A DNA stretch of 64,000 nt from Eriocheir sinensis. Lineage: Eukaryota; Arthropoda; Malacostraca; Decapoda; Varunidae. The notes under the pieces were generated by a model, which saw nothing but the letters and a program-made list of their open reading frames with translations, had not been told where the DNA came from and did no database searches. The stretch is taken from assembly GCF_024679095.1 (NCBI RefSeq), contig NW_026112153.1, positions 251,501 through 315,500 of the forward strand. Direction: 5' to 3'. Below, in pieces: positions 22,531 through 49,000 of the stretch. Each line of letters starts with the position of its first letter. Position 1 is the stretch's first letter. A program made the translations under genes and the position numbers.

Positions 22531-23054
22531 TAGATTTACTATAGAATTAAGTTAATCTCTTTACCATAAAATATAAAAAATAATCACAATTTACTCACTA
22601 TCATATAAAACAAATCACGAGTATGCGTAGAGATGGGAAGGGAAAAAATATGTACAAAAAACAACAGCAGCTTTCCTGCATCACACGGCCCTGCTCGCAG
22701 CTGGATGGACTTTGCTCCGGAGACCTGTGCCTGGCCCGTGAGGCAGCCCGTACGTGACTGGCCTGTTGCTTCCCAACCGCACCCCCCCTGCCGCCTCCTC
22801 TTCGCCCCACATCAGGCCCCACCACCCTAATGAATAATAAATACAATAAATAAATACTTAACTTCTAAACGTGTACTTCAATTTGCATTAGTTTTTTATG
22901 CATTGGGAGATTCATTTCATTTTGGCAACCTGTCTCCACCTGTAAGGACTTAATCAGCACTAAGCCAAGAGGTGGCCACAAACAAGCCACTCCCAAGCCA
23001 CTCTGTTCCGCGTCACCCGGCACTCGTCTTCCGCCTGGCATCAGTCTCTCATGT
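22531..23054. other. Unique sequence with an AATAAA cluster
   Basis: Unique DNA, GC-rich at 22660-22830. AATAATAAATACAATAAATA at about 22832-22851 is a cluster of polyadenylation-type hexamers on the plus strand. Two short overlapping frames occupy 22601-22846 but neither is convincing. Confidence 0.35.
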
Positions 23055-23455
23055 ATCCCTCTGCTCCATCTTGCCATCTCACTTTCGGTCTACTTCTTTT
23101 TGGTTAGGTTAGAAAGGGTTAGGATAGGTATTTCCTCCGTTAGACTAATTTAGGATTCTACTCTTGGGCATTTTTACTATCATATACTCTACTCCATCCT
23201 GCCATCTCACTTTTGGTCTACATTTTTGGTTAGATTAGGTAGGGTTAGGATAAGTATTGCCTCCGTTAGACTAATTTAGGATTCTACTCTCCGGCATTTT
23301 TGACTATCTGGGGAAATTCCCTCATATACTCTACTCCATCCTGCCATCCCACTGTCGGTCTACTTTTTCGGTTAGGTTAGATAAAGTTAGGAAAGGTTAT
23401 TTTCTTTGTTAGGCTAATTTAGGATTCTACTCTTGGACATCTTTACTATCTAGCA
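23055..23455. repeat. Three-copy tandem repeat with TTAGG-like core
   Basis: Three tandem copies of ~126, ~142 and ~133 bases (starts about 23055, 23181 and 23323). Each has CTCCATCYTGCCATC, then GGTCTACTTTTT, GGTTAGGTTAG, CTAATTTAGGATTCTACTC and a TTACTATC end. The middle copy has an extra TGGGGAAATTCCCTC segment at its end, itself a small palindrome. Confidence 0.85.
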
Positions 23456-23509
23456 ACGTTGCCAGACTGTCTTACTCAGCCTCTTATATTTACCGACTTC
23501 CGACCCAAA

Positions 23510-24130
23510 AACTGTCTCGTGGACCCCACACTACCCTTCCTTTTCTTGCCCTTTCCATCCTCTTCAATCCCTTTCCTTCTTCTGCTCTACCCTAGCCATT
23601 CTTCGCCAACCTCCCTTTCTCCCTTCTCTATCCTAATTTTCTCTACCCTCCCTTTCCTTTCCCTTTCCTATACCTTCTTCACAATCCTCTCCTCATCTCC
23701 CTCACTACCATTCCTTTCCTTTCCCTTTCCCTTACCACCAGAGACACGCCAGTCCTCGTCGACAGACCGACTTGGTCGGCTAGATTTCGATCGCCGATAG
23801 AGTCGGTCTGTCGGCTCCCTGCTACGGGCCGCCTTTGGCAAAGGCCCTTGCTCCCTTGTGCAAGAGGGAGCAATCTTCCCCCCCCTTACCACGCTCTTCA
23901 ATCCCTTTCCTTTTTCTGCTATACCCTATCCATTCCTCACCATCCTCCCTTTCTCCCTTCCCTTCCCTTTCCCTTTCCTTTACCTTCTTTTCCAATCCTT
24001 TCCTCATCTCCCTCACAACCCTTTCTTTCCTTTCTCTTTCCATCCTCGTCAATCCCTTTCCTTCTTCTGCTCTACCCTATCCATTCTTCACCGTTCTCCC
24101 TTTCTTCCTCCATCTCCCTCCCTTCCCTCA
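23510..24130. repeat. Pyrimidine-rich minisatellite (~180-bp unit) with insertion
   Basis: CT-rich DNA with a longer unit than the 79-bp array: landmarks CTTCAATCCCTTTCC, CTGCTCTACCCTA, CCATTCTTCRCC, CTCCCTTTCTCCCTTC, CTCCTCATCTCCCTCAC recur at about 23560, 23905 and 24050. The distance from the first to the second copy is enlarged by a ~145-base insertion (23738-23885). The array ends at the splice acceptor of the exon at 24141. Confidence 0.85.
23738..23885. other. Hairpin-rich insertion in the minisatellite
   Basis: About 145 bases of balanced composition inside the CT array, with three consecutive inverted repeats. The first has 13-bp perfect arms, CGACAGACCGACT (23760-23772) and AGTCGGTCTGTCG (23801-23813). 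The second is GCCTTTG/CAAAGGC (23831-23845). The third is GCTCCCT/AGGGAGC (23850-23871). No open frame fits and no tRNA A/B box is convincing. It could be a small MITE-like element, a structured-RNA-derived insertion or an unknown repeat. Confidence 0.55.
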
Positions 24131-24140
24131 CCCTCCCCAG

Positions 24141-24341
24141 ACTTGCGAAGAGAAGGAGGGCGTCTTGATCAAGGGGAATCGCCAGAAGATCAACCTCACG
24201 CTCATATCCAACAACCACGAGTGCGAGTTGGTGCGGGAGCCGGGCGACACGGCCTTCAACCACTGCAAGGGCGTACGCAAGTTCAAGAGTCTTCGGGAGA
24301 GCTGGTGGTTCATCGCCGTCAGCATCTGTGAGAGCAACAAG
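24141..24341 (+). CDS. Internal exon of a TMEM145/GPR180-family membrane protein
   Basis: A 201-base, 67-codon exon with phase-0 ends: acceptor CCCTCCCCAG up to 24140 and donor AAG-GTAAGG at 24342. It starts TCEEKEGVLI, has an INLT N-glycosylation site (residues 17-20), four cysteines (2, 28, 42, 63) and the hallmark line KFKSLRESWWFIAVS before the exon ends in ESNK. This matches the extracellular, GOLD-like N-terminal part of TMEM145 and related GPR180/intimal-thickness-receptor-like proteins, where a C..KE...INLT line and RERWWYIA(L/V)S occur at the same relative positions just before the seven-helix part. The protein is expected to be a type of seven-transmembrane protein of the secretory pathway; its function in arthropods is not established. 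Other exons are not visible here: the 3' side enters a repeat intron running past the window end, and upstream exons lie left or are hidden. Confidence 0.8.
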
Positions 24342-24559
24342 GTAAGGAGATGCTGGGGACGGTAGAGAGGTGGTCAGAAGATGCTGTGGTTAGTAAGATA
24401 GATGGTTAGTAGTTAGTATGGTAGGTTAGAAGACGGGGGAAGGGGAAGGTGAAGGGAAAGAAGAGAAGGGAGGGAAAAGGGAAGGTAAGTGAATGGGGAA
24501 GGGAGGGAAAAGGAAAGGTAAATGGATGCAGAGGTAGAAGATGCTGGTGGTTAGATGTT
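24342..24559 (+). other. Start of the large intron
   Basis: Begins with the donor GTAAGG. The first ~220 bases are GT/GA-rich with repeated GATGGTTAGTAG and GAAGATGCTG motifs, then grade into the GA minisatellite. No gene seen. Confidence 0.5.
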
Positions 24560-24971
24560 GATGGCTAGCAGATAAAGGGGGATGAAAGAAACGAAGGATG
24601 GAGAGGAGAGGAAAGGAAGAGAAAGAGAAAGGAAGGGGAGAGGGTTGGAAGATGAACAAAGAGGGAGATAAGAGAAAGGAAGGAGAGAGAGAAGGGAGAG
24701 GAAAGGAAGAAGAGAAAGGAAGGGAAAGGGTTGGAAGATGAACAAAGGGAGATAAGAGAAAGGAAGGATAGAGAAGGGAGAGGAAGGAAGAGAAGGGAAT
24801 GGAAAGGGTTGGAAGATGAATAAGGAGGGAGATAAGAGAAAGGAAGGATAGAGAGATGGGAGAGGAAAGGAAGAGAAAGAGAAAGGGAGGGGAAAGGGTT
24901 GGAAGATGAACAAAGAGGGAGATAAGAGAAAAGAAGGATAGAGGGAAGGGAGAGGAAAGGAAGAGAAAGAG
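24560..24971. repeat. GA-rich ~78-90-bp minisatellite, left part
   Basis: Units carry GGTTGGAAGATGAA, then AGAGGGAGATAAGAGAAAGG, AAGGATAGAGAGAAGGGAG and AGGAAAGGAAGAGAAAGAG. GGTTGG landmarks at 24643, 24729, 24807 and 24897 give spacings of 86, 78 and 90. The array is cut by a LINE at 24972 and resumes at 29028. Confidence 0.93.
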
Positions 24972-24972
24972 C

Positions 24973-26158
24973 GACGAGCTGGTTAACATCATCAAGCAGC
25001 TTAGGAAGGAGAACAGGAGGAACAGGTCCACCTTCGCCTCTTACGACAAAACCGCCGAAAACATTGCTGACAACCGTGACGCGGTAGTAACCATCCTGAA
25101 CTTCATCGACTACATCGCGGCCACACAGAGCAGCCTCAATAACCTCACCGTCACCAGCACATCCTGCTCTGCCCGAGGACACAGCATTGACAAGGATTGG
25201 AAGCACCACGTCACCCACCACCGCGGAGCAAACGACTGGTGGACCTCAGGCAAGCCGCGTCAGCTCCAGAAAGCCTCCACTGGCACCGTCTCCACCACTA
25301 CTCAAAGTGATTTACCTGATACCCTCCCAAACCCCTCAAGACCTGCCCCTGTCACCGCTGAGGCATCAACCCCTCACACAATTAAACCTCAACTCAACCC
25401 ACCCTCAAGCTCAGTTGACCCGCCCAGAGATACATCCGTAATAAACACCCAAATATCATCAGGCGCTGTACCCAAGAACACAGCAGCCACCATCACAAGG
25501 GAAGATTACCCATCATCCAATTCCTCATCCATCCCCATCAACACTATACCTGACTCTCAGGCCAATCCCAGTCCTCAGCACCGAGCGGTCAGAGCTCAGA
25601 CGACCATCGCAAGCGAAGAAGTCACGCCCAGAACCTGCCCACTCCCAAGGCATAGACACCGCTGACACACGGAGGAACAAGAGTCCCGCCCGGCGACAAA
25701 GTCATCCTCCTCCCCCCAGAACACCTCGCCACAGCCGCCCCAGGAACACCTATACTTCCTTGCGCCCACACCCTGTTCCACTCCTGTCCCTGCCCTCCCC
25801 TAGTAGGACCACCCCCAAAGAATTTTGCAACCATTGCAAGAGGAGTGGCCATACTAGAGGCACCTGCCGCTGGCTAAGCTGGTGCGACTACTGCTACCGC
25901 GAAGGTCACACCACAGCTAACTGCCGTGCCACCCATGCCCAAGAAAGGCACGAAAAGATCTACCGCCAGTTGTCCGAGCAGACAGCCGTCACCTCCCTCC
26001 TCATCGAGACACTAAACAAGCACCTCACACAGCCTCCTCTCCCCAGTTACCAAGCGTCTCAGCGCCAAGCACCTCATCCCTCTCAACACCCCTACACACC
26101 TTGGAATTATGCCGGCCGACCCAACCTTCCAAGGGAAACTGACGATTATGTCTACTAA
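24973..26158 (+). pseudogene. LINE ORF1 (gag-like) with two CCHC knuckles, frameshifted
   Basis: Nucleic-acid-binding protein of the element. The open frame from 24973 begins DELVNIIKQLRKENRRN, a helical N-terminal part, continues through a Ser/Thr/Pro-rich linker and stops at TGA 25663-25665. A second frame, open from before 25580 and continuing to 26158, holds the rest: an RRPSQAKKSRP basic stretch, then CNHCKRSGHTRGTC and CDYCYREGHTTANC, both CX2CX4HX4C, then a short tail. The two frames overlap, so a one-base change somewhere about 25540-25640 separates them. The N-terminus is missing through truncation. Confidence 0.75.
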
Positions 26159-27600
26159 CATCAGAGGCCTCCAAACTAACATAGGAGATCTAACACACTC
26201 TTATGTTATCCCGCACTCCCCAGACATCATAGCCACAGTGGAGACCTTTCTCAATCCCACCATTCCCGCCAACTTTGGGCATATTCAAGGGTACTCTAGA
26301 TGGCACCGAAGAGACCGAGCCCACGGTACCTTCGGGGGAATCGCAGTCTGCTTCCGTGACGGTCTTGCTGTGGAGGCCCTCGATGTCGACATGGAACGCC
26401 ACCTCGAAATGGCATTCTTCAGGCTGTGGACAAGACAACGCGACTCCATCCTGCTCTGTGTATGCTACCGGTCACAGTGGCAGGGGAGCGACCTCATCCA
26501 CTTCCTCCACACAAATCTCGACACCCTTCTGCTCCAGCATTCCTGCAAACATCTCATTGTGGTGGGGGACATGAATCAGTACTTGGTGGCAAGGCAGTTC
26601 GAAGACCTTCTGACCATGTACGGCCTCACGAACCACGTTGATTTCCCTACACATATCTCCGGCTCCTCCCTGGACCCAGTCATTACAGAGCTGCCAGAGG
26701 AAGTGGTCACCTGTCATCCCCTAGGTATGGTTGGTTCCTCTGACCATTCTGCTGTGCTCACCACCATCAAGACCTCAATAGAACACGACGGAGCCACCGC
26801 CCGTGTGAACTGGTTGTGGTCCCGGGGAGATTGGAACAGCCTGAAGGCAAATCTGGACTCCATCGTGTGGACGGATATCCTCCACGGAGACGTCAACACC
26901 CAAGTGGAGAACTTAACAAACCTTCTTCTGTCTCTGCAACAAGAATATGTGCCCAGCCAGTCATATAAATCAAAACCAAATGATCAGCCCTGGTTCGGCT
27001 ATCAGTGCAGGATAGCCGCGGACACCAAGAGTAAGGCTTGGTTGCGTTACAAGTCCCATCCTTCTCAGCATAATAAAACCTTACACAGAGAAGCTTGCAA
27101 GAACATGAGCCGGGTGCAAAAACAGGCTATACAACGCTGGAAGGAGGTAATGAAGACCAAGCTCAGCGGCCAGTCTGTGGGTAGCAAGGAGTGGTGGAGT
27201 GGAGTGAAACAACAACAAGGCCTCTCAGCCGACAACCCCTCCCACCCCCTCGTCAGGCCAGATGGGTCAGTGGCTATGCGCGACAAAGACAAGGCGGAGC
27301 TACTGGCGGCCCACTTCTCTTCCAAAATGTCAGTACCTGATCCCCTCCGCGCCCCCCCGAAGCTGCCATCCCTCACCAGGGCCTCTCTGGAGAGTCTCAC
27401 TGTCACCACAGAGGAGATAAGAAATCTGCTGCTACAAATAGACCCCAAGAAAGCCCTAGGGCCTGACAACATCAGCCCTCACCTGCTAAAAAGATGCGCT
27501 GGCCAGCTCGCCCTACCACTTACCACCATCTTCAATAACATCCTTTCCTCCTCCAAGTGGCCCACACTTTGGAAGAAAGCAAGTGGTGGCCATATACAAG
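26109..27600 (+). pseudogene. LINE ORF2, first part: APE endonuclease and RT start
   Basis: Opens at ATG 26109, overlapping the end of ORF1 by 50 bases in another frame. The endonuclease shows MSTNIRGLQTN, VETFLNP, GGIAVCFRD, VGDMNQ, SSLDPVIT and GSSDHSAVL. The reverse transcriptase starts with a KKALGPDNISPHLLK line and a TLWKKA segment. The frame is lost at about 27583-27590, where one extra base precedes the VVAIYKKKGK line; downstream residues in this frame are out of register. Confidence 0.8.
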
Positions 27601-28929
27601 AAAAAAGGCAAACAGGACCCAAAGAACTACCGCCCAGTATCCCTCCTCTCCACTGTTGGGAAAATCTTGGAGTCCCTTATAACAGCCAAACTCACGGCCT
27701 TCCTCGATGCCCACCGTCTCCTCAACTCCAAGCAATTCGGCTTCCGGCAGGGAAGATCTGCTGCAGACCTGCTGCTCCTTAACTCTGCCTCATGGAACCA
27801 CTCGCTGGACAGGGGACTCGACATCTTCGTCGTGGCTCTTGACATAGCCGGAGCCTTCGACAGGGTTTGGCACCAAGGCCTCATCGCCAAGCTGAAGAGC
27901 CTAGGTGTGCGAGGCGCCCTCCTGCAACTCATTGGGGACTACCTCCAGGACAGGGCGTTACAGGTGGTGATTAACGGCCACACCTCAAGCCAGCACCCCA
28001 TCAATGCAAGCGTGCCCCAGGGCAGCGTACTAGGGCCTCTACTGTGGAATGTTTATTTCAATGACATTCTCCAGCTCATCCCTGAGGCCCAGGCGTACGC
28101 TGACGACTGCACTCTTGCCTTCACCAGCGACAGACAGGACTGGCAAGGCACAGTGTGTCGCATCAACATGGCACTCGACAAAATTATCGCCTGGAGCGGC
28201 TGCTGGCAAATCACCCTGGCCCCTGACAAAACACAAGCAATGGTAATATCCCGCAGGCGAGATGTCAACAATCTAGCCGGGCCGGGGATACAACTGGAGG
28301 GGAAAACGCTACCCCTTCAAGACTCCATCTTCATTCTCGGAGTGGAGTTCGACGCGGGACTCTCCTTCACCAACCATGCTAAAAAAATATCAAAAAATGC
28401 AGCATGGAAACTCAGCTGTGTACGGCGCATCTCCCATCTACTTGACGCCAAAGGGACTGAGGCGCTTCAAGGCACAAGTACGCCCCCTCATGGAGTACTC
28501 CCCCCTCGCCTGGTCCTCCTGCCCTCCATCTTACCTTGTAACGCTGGATCGTGTCCAGGCCAGAGCCCAGCGTCTGATACAGGGCACAGGTCCTCAGCAC
28601 GCGCGTGGCTCCTTGCAACCTCTCCAGGAGCGCAGGGATGTGGCAGGCCTGTGTGTAATGTTCAAGGCACACAACCTAAACACACTCCACCTGGCAGCTC
28701 TCAAGCTCCCTGCGCCCCCACCCCCATACACTCCACCCGAGCAGCACCCCACAGACAGGAACAAGTGGCTGTACCCTTCTCCAGGACAGAACACCACTTC
28801 CGCTCCTTCCAGCCCCGCTACAGCCGCCTGTGGAACCAGCTTGTTCGCCACACCGACCTCCACCATCGCGCGTCACTTCAAGACTTCAAGCGGGAGGTGA
28901 ACAACTGGATTAGGACTTCAAGGCAGTAA
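27583..28929 (+). pseudogene. LINE ORF2, second part: reverse transcriptase core and C-terminus
   Basis: Carries NYRPVSLLSTVGK, FGFRQGRSAADLL, LDIAGAFDRVWH (motif A), SVPQGSVLGPLLW (motif B) and AYADDCTL (motif C, YADD at 28096-28107), then KTQAMVISRR. Near 28465 the frame shifts: the thumb-like FKAQVRPLMEYSPLAW line is read in another frame until about 28770, after which this frame resumes with PFSRTEHHFRSFQPRYSRLW and ends TAA at 28927-28929. With the earlier shifts this gives at least four frame breaks, so the copy is dead and older than the CR1 at 13298. Confidence 0.8.
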
Positions 28930-29027
28930 TTCAATGTGTCTTGTATGTAGCTATAGATAAATGAAGCTTAAAACCTTCAACTTTAGCACAATCTTGTGTA
29001 AGCCCTGTTTAAATAATAAAAAAAAAA

Positions 29028-29972
29028 GAGAAGGGAATGGAGAGGGTTGGAAGATGAATATGGAGGGAGATAAGAGAAAGGAAGGATAGAGAGAAGGGAG
29101 AGGAAAGGAAGAGAAAGAGAAGGGAAGGGAAAGGGCTGGAGGATGAATAATAATGGAGATAAGACAAAGGAAGGATAGAGAAGGGAGAGGAAAGGAAGAG
29201 AAAGAGAAAGGATGGGAAAGGGTTGGAAGATGAATAAGGAGGGAGATAAGAGAAAGGAAGGATAGGGAGAAGGAGAGGAAAGGAAGAAAGAGAAGGGAAG
29301 GAAAGGGTTGGAAGATGAACATAGAGAGGAGATAAGAGAAAGGAAGGATAGAGAAGGGAGAGGAAAGGAAGAAAGAGAAGGGAAGGAAAGGGTTGGAAGA
29401 TGAACATAGAGGAGATAAGAGAAAGGAAGGATAGAGAGAAGGAGAGGAGAGGAAGAGAAAGGAAGGGAAGGGCTTGGAAGATGAATAAGGAGAGAGATAA
29501 GAAAGGAAGGTTAGAGTGATGGGAGAGGAAAGGAAGAGGAGGAGAAAGGAAGGGAAAGGGTTGGAAGATGAACATAGAGGGAGATAAGAGAAAGGAAGGA
29601 TAGAGAGAAGGGAGAGGAGAGGAAGAGAAAGAGAAGGGAAGAGAAAGGGCTGGAAGATGAATAAGGAGGGAGATAAGAGAAAGGAACGATAGAGAGAAGG
29701 GAGAGGAAAGGAAGAAAAAGAGACTGGAAGTGAAAGGGTTGAAAGATGAACAAAGAGGGAGATAAGAGAAAGGAAGGATGGAGAGAAGGGAGAGGAAAGG
29801 AAGAGAAAGAGAAGGGAAGGGAAAGGGTTGGAAGATGAACAAAGAGGGAGATAAGAGAAAGGAAGGATAGAGAGAAGAGAGAGGAAAGGAGGAGAAAGAG
29901 AAAGGAAGGGAAAGGGTTGGAAGATGAATAAGGAGGGAGATAAGAGAAAGGAAGGATAGAGAAAAGGGAGAC
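29028..29972. repeat. GA-rich minisatellite, right part
   Basis: Same unit as 24560-24971 (GGTTGGAAGATGAA, GAGATAAGAGAAAGGAAGG, GAGGAAAGGAAGA), about eleven copies, with some units ~57-70 bases. Changes abruptly into the AT-rich satellite at about 29972 (GGGAGACGAAAAATATG). Confidence 0.93.
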
Positions 29973-44255
<14,283 letters not shown>

Positions 44256-45028
44256 TTTATGAATATCCGTATATATATTTTGATACAAATTTACTTTATT
44301 AATATGTATTTTGCATATCTATTTCAATACAAATTTACTTTATTGTATGTGCATTTATATATTTAATAAAAAATAATTATTTTATATGTATTTTTGTATA
44401 TATATTTTTATACAATTATGCGTTATTATATGGGTATTTTGTATCTTTATTCTCATACAAATTTACATTATTTTAATGATATTCTGTTTATTTATTTTGA
44501 TACGATTTTACTTTATTCTATGTGTATTGTGTATATATATTTTTATACATATTTAAATTATATAATGTATATTTTTTATATATATTTTATCTAAATTTAC
44601 GTTATTTTATGTGTATTTGTTTAAATATTTTCACACAAATTTATATTATTTTATGTGGGTTTTGTATATGTATTTCAATACAAATTGACTAATTTTATGT
44701 GTATTTTCCATATATATTTTCAAACAAATTTGAATTATTTTTGTGTATTTTTGTATATATTTTATACAAATTTTAGTTATTTCATTTGTATTTTGTATAT
44801 ATATTTTCCTACAGATATACATTCTTTTATTGGAATTTTGTTTATTTATTTTGATACGAATTTACATTATTTTATGTGTATTTTGTATATATATTTTTCT
44901 ACGTATTTACATTATTTTATGAGTATTTTGTATATATATTCTCATAAAAATTTACCTTATTTTATTGTGTGTATTCGTATACAATTTGTTACAAATTTTA
45001 TACAAATTCATGTTATTTTATGTGTATT

Positions 45029-45116
<88 letters not shown>

Positions 45117-46068
45117 TTTTTTCATACAAATTTACATTATTTTATGTGCATTTTTACAAATATTTAATTATAAATTTACCTTATTTTATGTTTATTTTGA
45201 ATATTTATTTAATTCAGTTTTAAATAATTTAATGTGTATATTTGTATTGGTATTTAGGTTAATTTATGTGTATTTTCTATATATATTTACATAAAAAATT
45301 ACAATATTTTATAGGTATTTTGTTAACTTAATTCGATACGAATTTAGATTATTTCATAGGTATTTGTATACATATTTTTATACGCATTTACATTATTTAA
45401 TGTGTGTTCTGTATATTTATTTTTATGCAAATTTAATTTAATTGATGTGCATTTTTGTACATATATGTTTTTTTTTTTTTGCGTTATTTTATGTGTATTT
45501 TGTATATGTTTTCTCATATAAATTTACATTATTTTATTGGTATTTTGTTTATTTATTTTGATACGAATTACATGATTATTTTTATATTTTGTACATATTT
45601 TTTTATACGTATTTACATTATTTAATGTGTATTTTGTTTATATATTTCTATACAAATTTACGTTATTATATGTGTATTTGTATAATTATTTTGATACAAA
45701 TTTACATTATTTTATGTATGTTGTATATATATTTCAATTCAAATTTAGCTTATTTTATGTGTATTTTGTATATCTATTTTCATACAAATTTAATTACTTC
45801 TGTGTATTTTGTATATCTATTTTCATACAAATTTAATTACTACTGTGGATTTTTGTATATAGTTTTATATAAATTTACGTTATTTTATGTGTATTTTGTA
45901 TATTTATATTTATACAAATACACATTCTTTTATTAGTATTTTGTTTATTCATTTTGATACGAGTTTATATTATTTAATGTGTATTTTGTATACATTTTTT
46001 TTATACGTATTTACTTCATTTTATGTGTATTTTGTATATATAGTTTTTCAGAAATCTACGTTACCTTA
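44256..46068 (+). repeat. 45-bp AT-rich satellite, block C (plus orientation)
   Basis: Orientation flips at about 44250-44265 (ACCAATAAAAATTTTATG then TATATATTTTGATACAAATTT). Contains (TA)n at 45030-45098 joined to a T run of about 23. Confidence 0.9.
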
Positions 46069-49000
46069 TGAAATATACATAAAATAACCTAAATTTGTAA
46101 AACATGTAAAAAATACACATAAAATAATGTAAATTTGTAGGAAATTAAAACAAATACACATAAAATAACGTACATTTGTATAAAACATATATAAAAAATA
46201 CACATAGAATAATGTAAAATCGTATCAAAATAAATACACAGAATATCAATAAAATAACGTAAATTTGTATGAAAATAAAGTTGCAAAATACCCATAAAAT
46301 TAATGATGTTTTTATAAAAATATATATACAAAAATACACATTCAATAATTAAATTTGTATTAAAATTGATATACAAAATGCACATACAATAAGGTAAGTT
46401 TTTTTTTTAAATATGCAAAATACACATAAAACAATGTAAGTTTGTTTCAAAATCTATATACGAATACACATAAAATAACATAGATTTCTATAGAAATATA
46501 TATACAAAATGCACTTGAGATGCTGTAAATACGTATAAAAATATATATACAAAATAGACATTAAATAATGTAAATTCGTGTCAAAATTAATAAACAAAAT
46601 ATCAATAAAAGAATGTGTATTTGTATGAAAATACATATAAAAAATACACATAAAATAACGTAAATTTGTATAAAACTATGTAAATTTGTATTAAAATATA
46701 TAAACAAATACACATAAAATAACGTAAATTTGGATAAAATATATATACAAAATATACATTAAATAATGTAAATATGTATAAAAATATATATACAAAATAC
46801 ACATAGAATAATGTTAAATCGTATCAAAATAAATAAAAAGAATATCAATTAAATAATGTAAATTTGTATGAAAATAAAGATGCAAAATACCCATATAATA
46901 ACGCATATTTGCATAAAAATATATATACAAAAATACACATGAAATAATTAAATTTGTATTGAAATAAATATACAATAAAGTAAATTTGTATTGAAATAGA
47001 TATGTAAATCAATAATGTAAATTTGTATCAAAATATATATACGAATACACATAAAATAGAGTAAATTTCTATGAAAATATACATACAAAATACACATAAA
47101 CTTATGTAAATAGTAAAAAATATATATACCAAATACACCTAAAATAATGTAAATTCGTATCAAAATAAATAAACAAAATTCCGATGAAAGAACGTATATT
47201 TGTAGGAAAATAAATATACAAAATATACATAAAATAACGAAAATTTGTATAAAAAAAAAAAAAAAATAATAATAATTTCAATTTGTATGAAAATAGATAT
47301 ACAAAATACACATATAATTAGTTAAATTTGTCTTTAAATACATGTACAAAATACATATAAAATAATGTAAATTTTTATGAAATGAAAACATATAAACATA
47401 AAATAACGTACATTTGTATAAAATATATATACAAAATACACATAGAATAATGTAAAATCCTTTAAAAAAAATAAACAGAATATCAATATAATAATGTAAA
47501 TTTTTATAAAAATAAAGATGCAAAATACATATAAAATAAAGCATATTTTTATAAAAATACATATACAAAAATACACATAGAATAATTAAATTTGTAATAA
47601 ATTTAATATACAAAATGCATATACAATAAGGTAAATTTGTATTGAAAAAATATGCAAAATACACATAAAACAGTGTAAATTTGTTTCAAAATCTATATAC
47701 GAATACATATAAATCAACGTAGATTTCTATAGAAATATATATACAAAATACACATGAAATGATGTAAATACGTATAAAAATATATATACAAAATACACAT
47801 TACATAATGTAAATTCTCGACAAAATAAATAAACAAAATATCAATAACAGAATGTGAATTTGTATGAAAATAGATATACAAAATACACATAAAATAACAT
47901 AAATTTGTATAAAACTATATACAAAAATACACAAAAATAATTTAAATTTGTATAAAATATATATACAAAATACACATGAAATTAGGTAAATTTCTATTGA
48001 AATACATATACAAAATACACATAAAATAATGTAAATTTGAATGAAAATATATAAACAAATACACTTAAAATAACGAAAATTTGTATGAAATATATATAGA
48101 AAATACACATTAAATAATGTAAATATGTATAAAAAAATATATACAAAACACAAATAGAATAATGTAAAATAGTATCAAAATAAATACACAGAATATTAAT
48201 AAAATTTGTATGAAAATAAAGATGAAAAATACCCATAAAACAACGCATTTTTTATGAAAATATATATACCAAAATGCACATAAAATATTTAAATTTGTAT
48301 TACAATAAATATACAAAATGCACATACAATAAGGTAAATTTGTATTGAAATAGATATGCAAAATACATATAAAACAATGTAAATTTGTTTCAAAATATAC
48401 ATACGAATACACATAAAATAACGTAGATTTCTATAAAATATATATACAAAATACACATAAAATGAAGTAAATACGTATAAGAAAATGTATACAAAATACA
48501 CATAAAATAATGTAAATTCGTATCAAAATAAATAAACTAAATGACAATAAAAGAATGTTTACTTGTATAAATATAAATATACAAAATACACATAAAATAA
48601 CGTAAAATTGTATAAAACTATATACAAAAATAGACAAAAATAATTAAATTTGTATGAAAATAGATATACAAAAGACACATAAAATAAGCTAAATTTGAAT
48701 TGAAATAAATATAGAAAATACATAAAATAATGTAAATTTGTATCAAAATATATATTCAAATACACATATAATAACGTAAATTTGTATAAAAACATATAAA
48801 CAAAATACACATTAAATAATGTAAATACGTATAAAAGATATGTACGTAATGTAAAAATTTATAAAATTAAAGATGCAAAATACCCATAAAATAACTCATA
48901 TTTAAAAAAAATATATATACAAAAAAACACATAAAATAATTAAATTTGTATTAAAATAAATATACAAAATACACATAAAATAAGGTAGATTTTTATTGAA

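Larger units (their letters stand above)
24972..29027 (+). mobile_element. Second LINE, 5'-truncated and frameshifted, inside the GA minisatellite
   Basis: About 4.06 kb plus-strand non-LTR element with a gag-like ORF1 carrying two CCHC zinc knuckles, an APE endonuclease and a YADD reverse transcriptase, then a ~90-base 3' UTR and a poly(A) run (29018-29027). It begins mid-ORF1, right after GAAAGAG of the minisatellite, with no start codon, so it is 5'-truncated. The minisatellite continues after the poly(A) with GAGAAGGG. A target-site duplication of about AAAGAG is possible but cannot be separated from the A run. Gag knuckles plus APE endonuclease suggest a Jockey/I/CR1-group clade; the exact clade needs a tree. 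Confidence 0.85.

Noticed and set aside
22633..22846. Overlapping frames in the GC-rich segment
   Set aside because: Short, on both strands, no recognisable domain, and the segment lies next to a LINE 3' remnant.
23760..23871. tRNA or tRNA-derived SINE at the hairpin insertion
   Set aside because: The stems do not fit a cloverleaf and no A-box/B-box pair is convincing; reported only as a structured insertion.
25187..28876. Minor frames on both strands within the second LINE
   Set aside because: Shadows of the endonuclease/reverse-transcriptase frames; none carries its own motif set.
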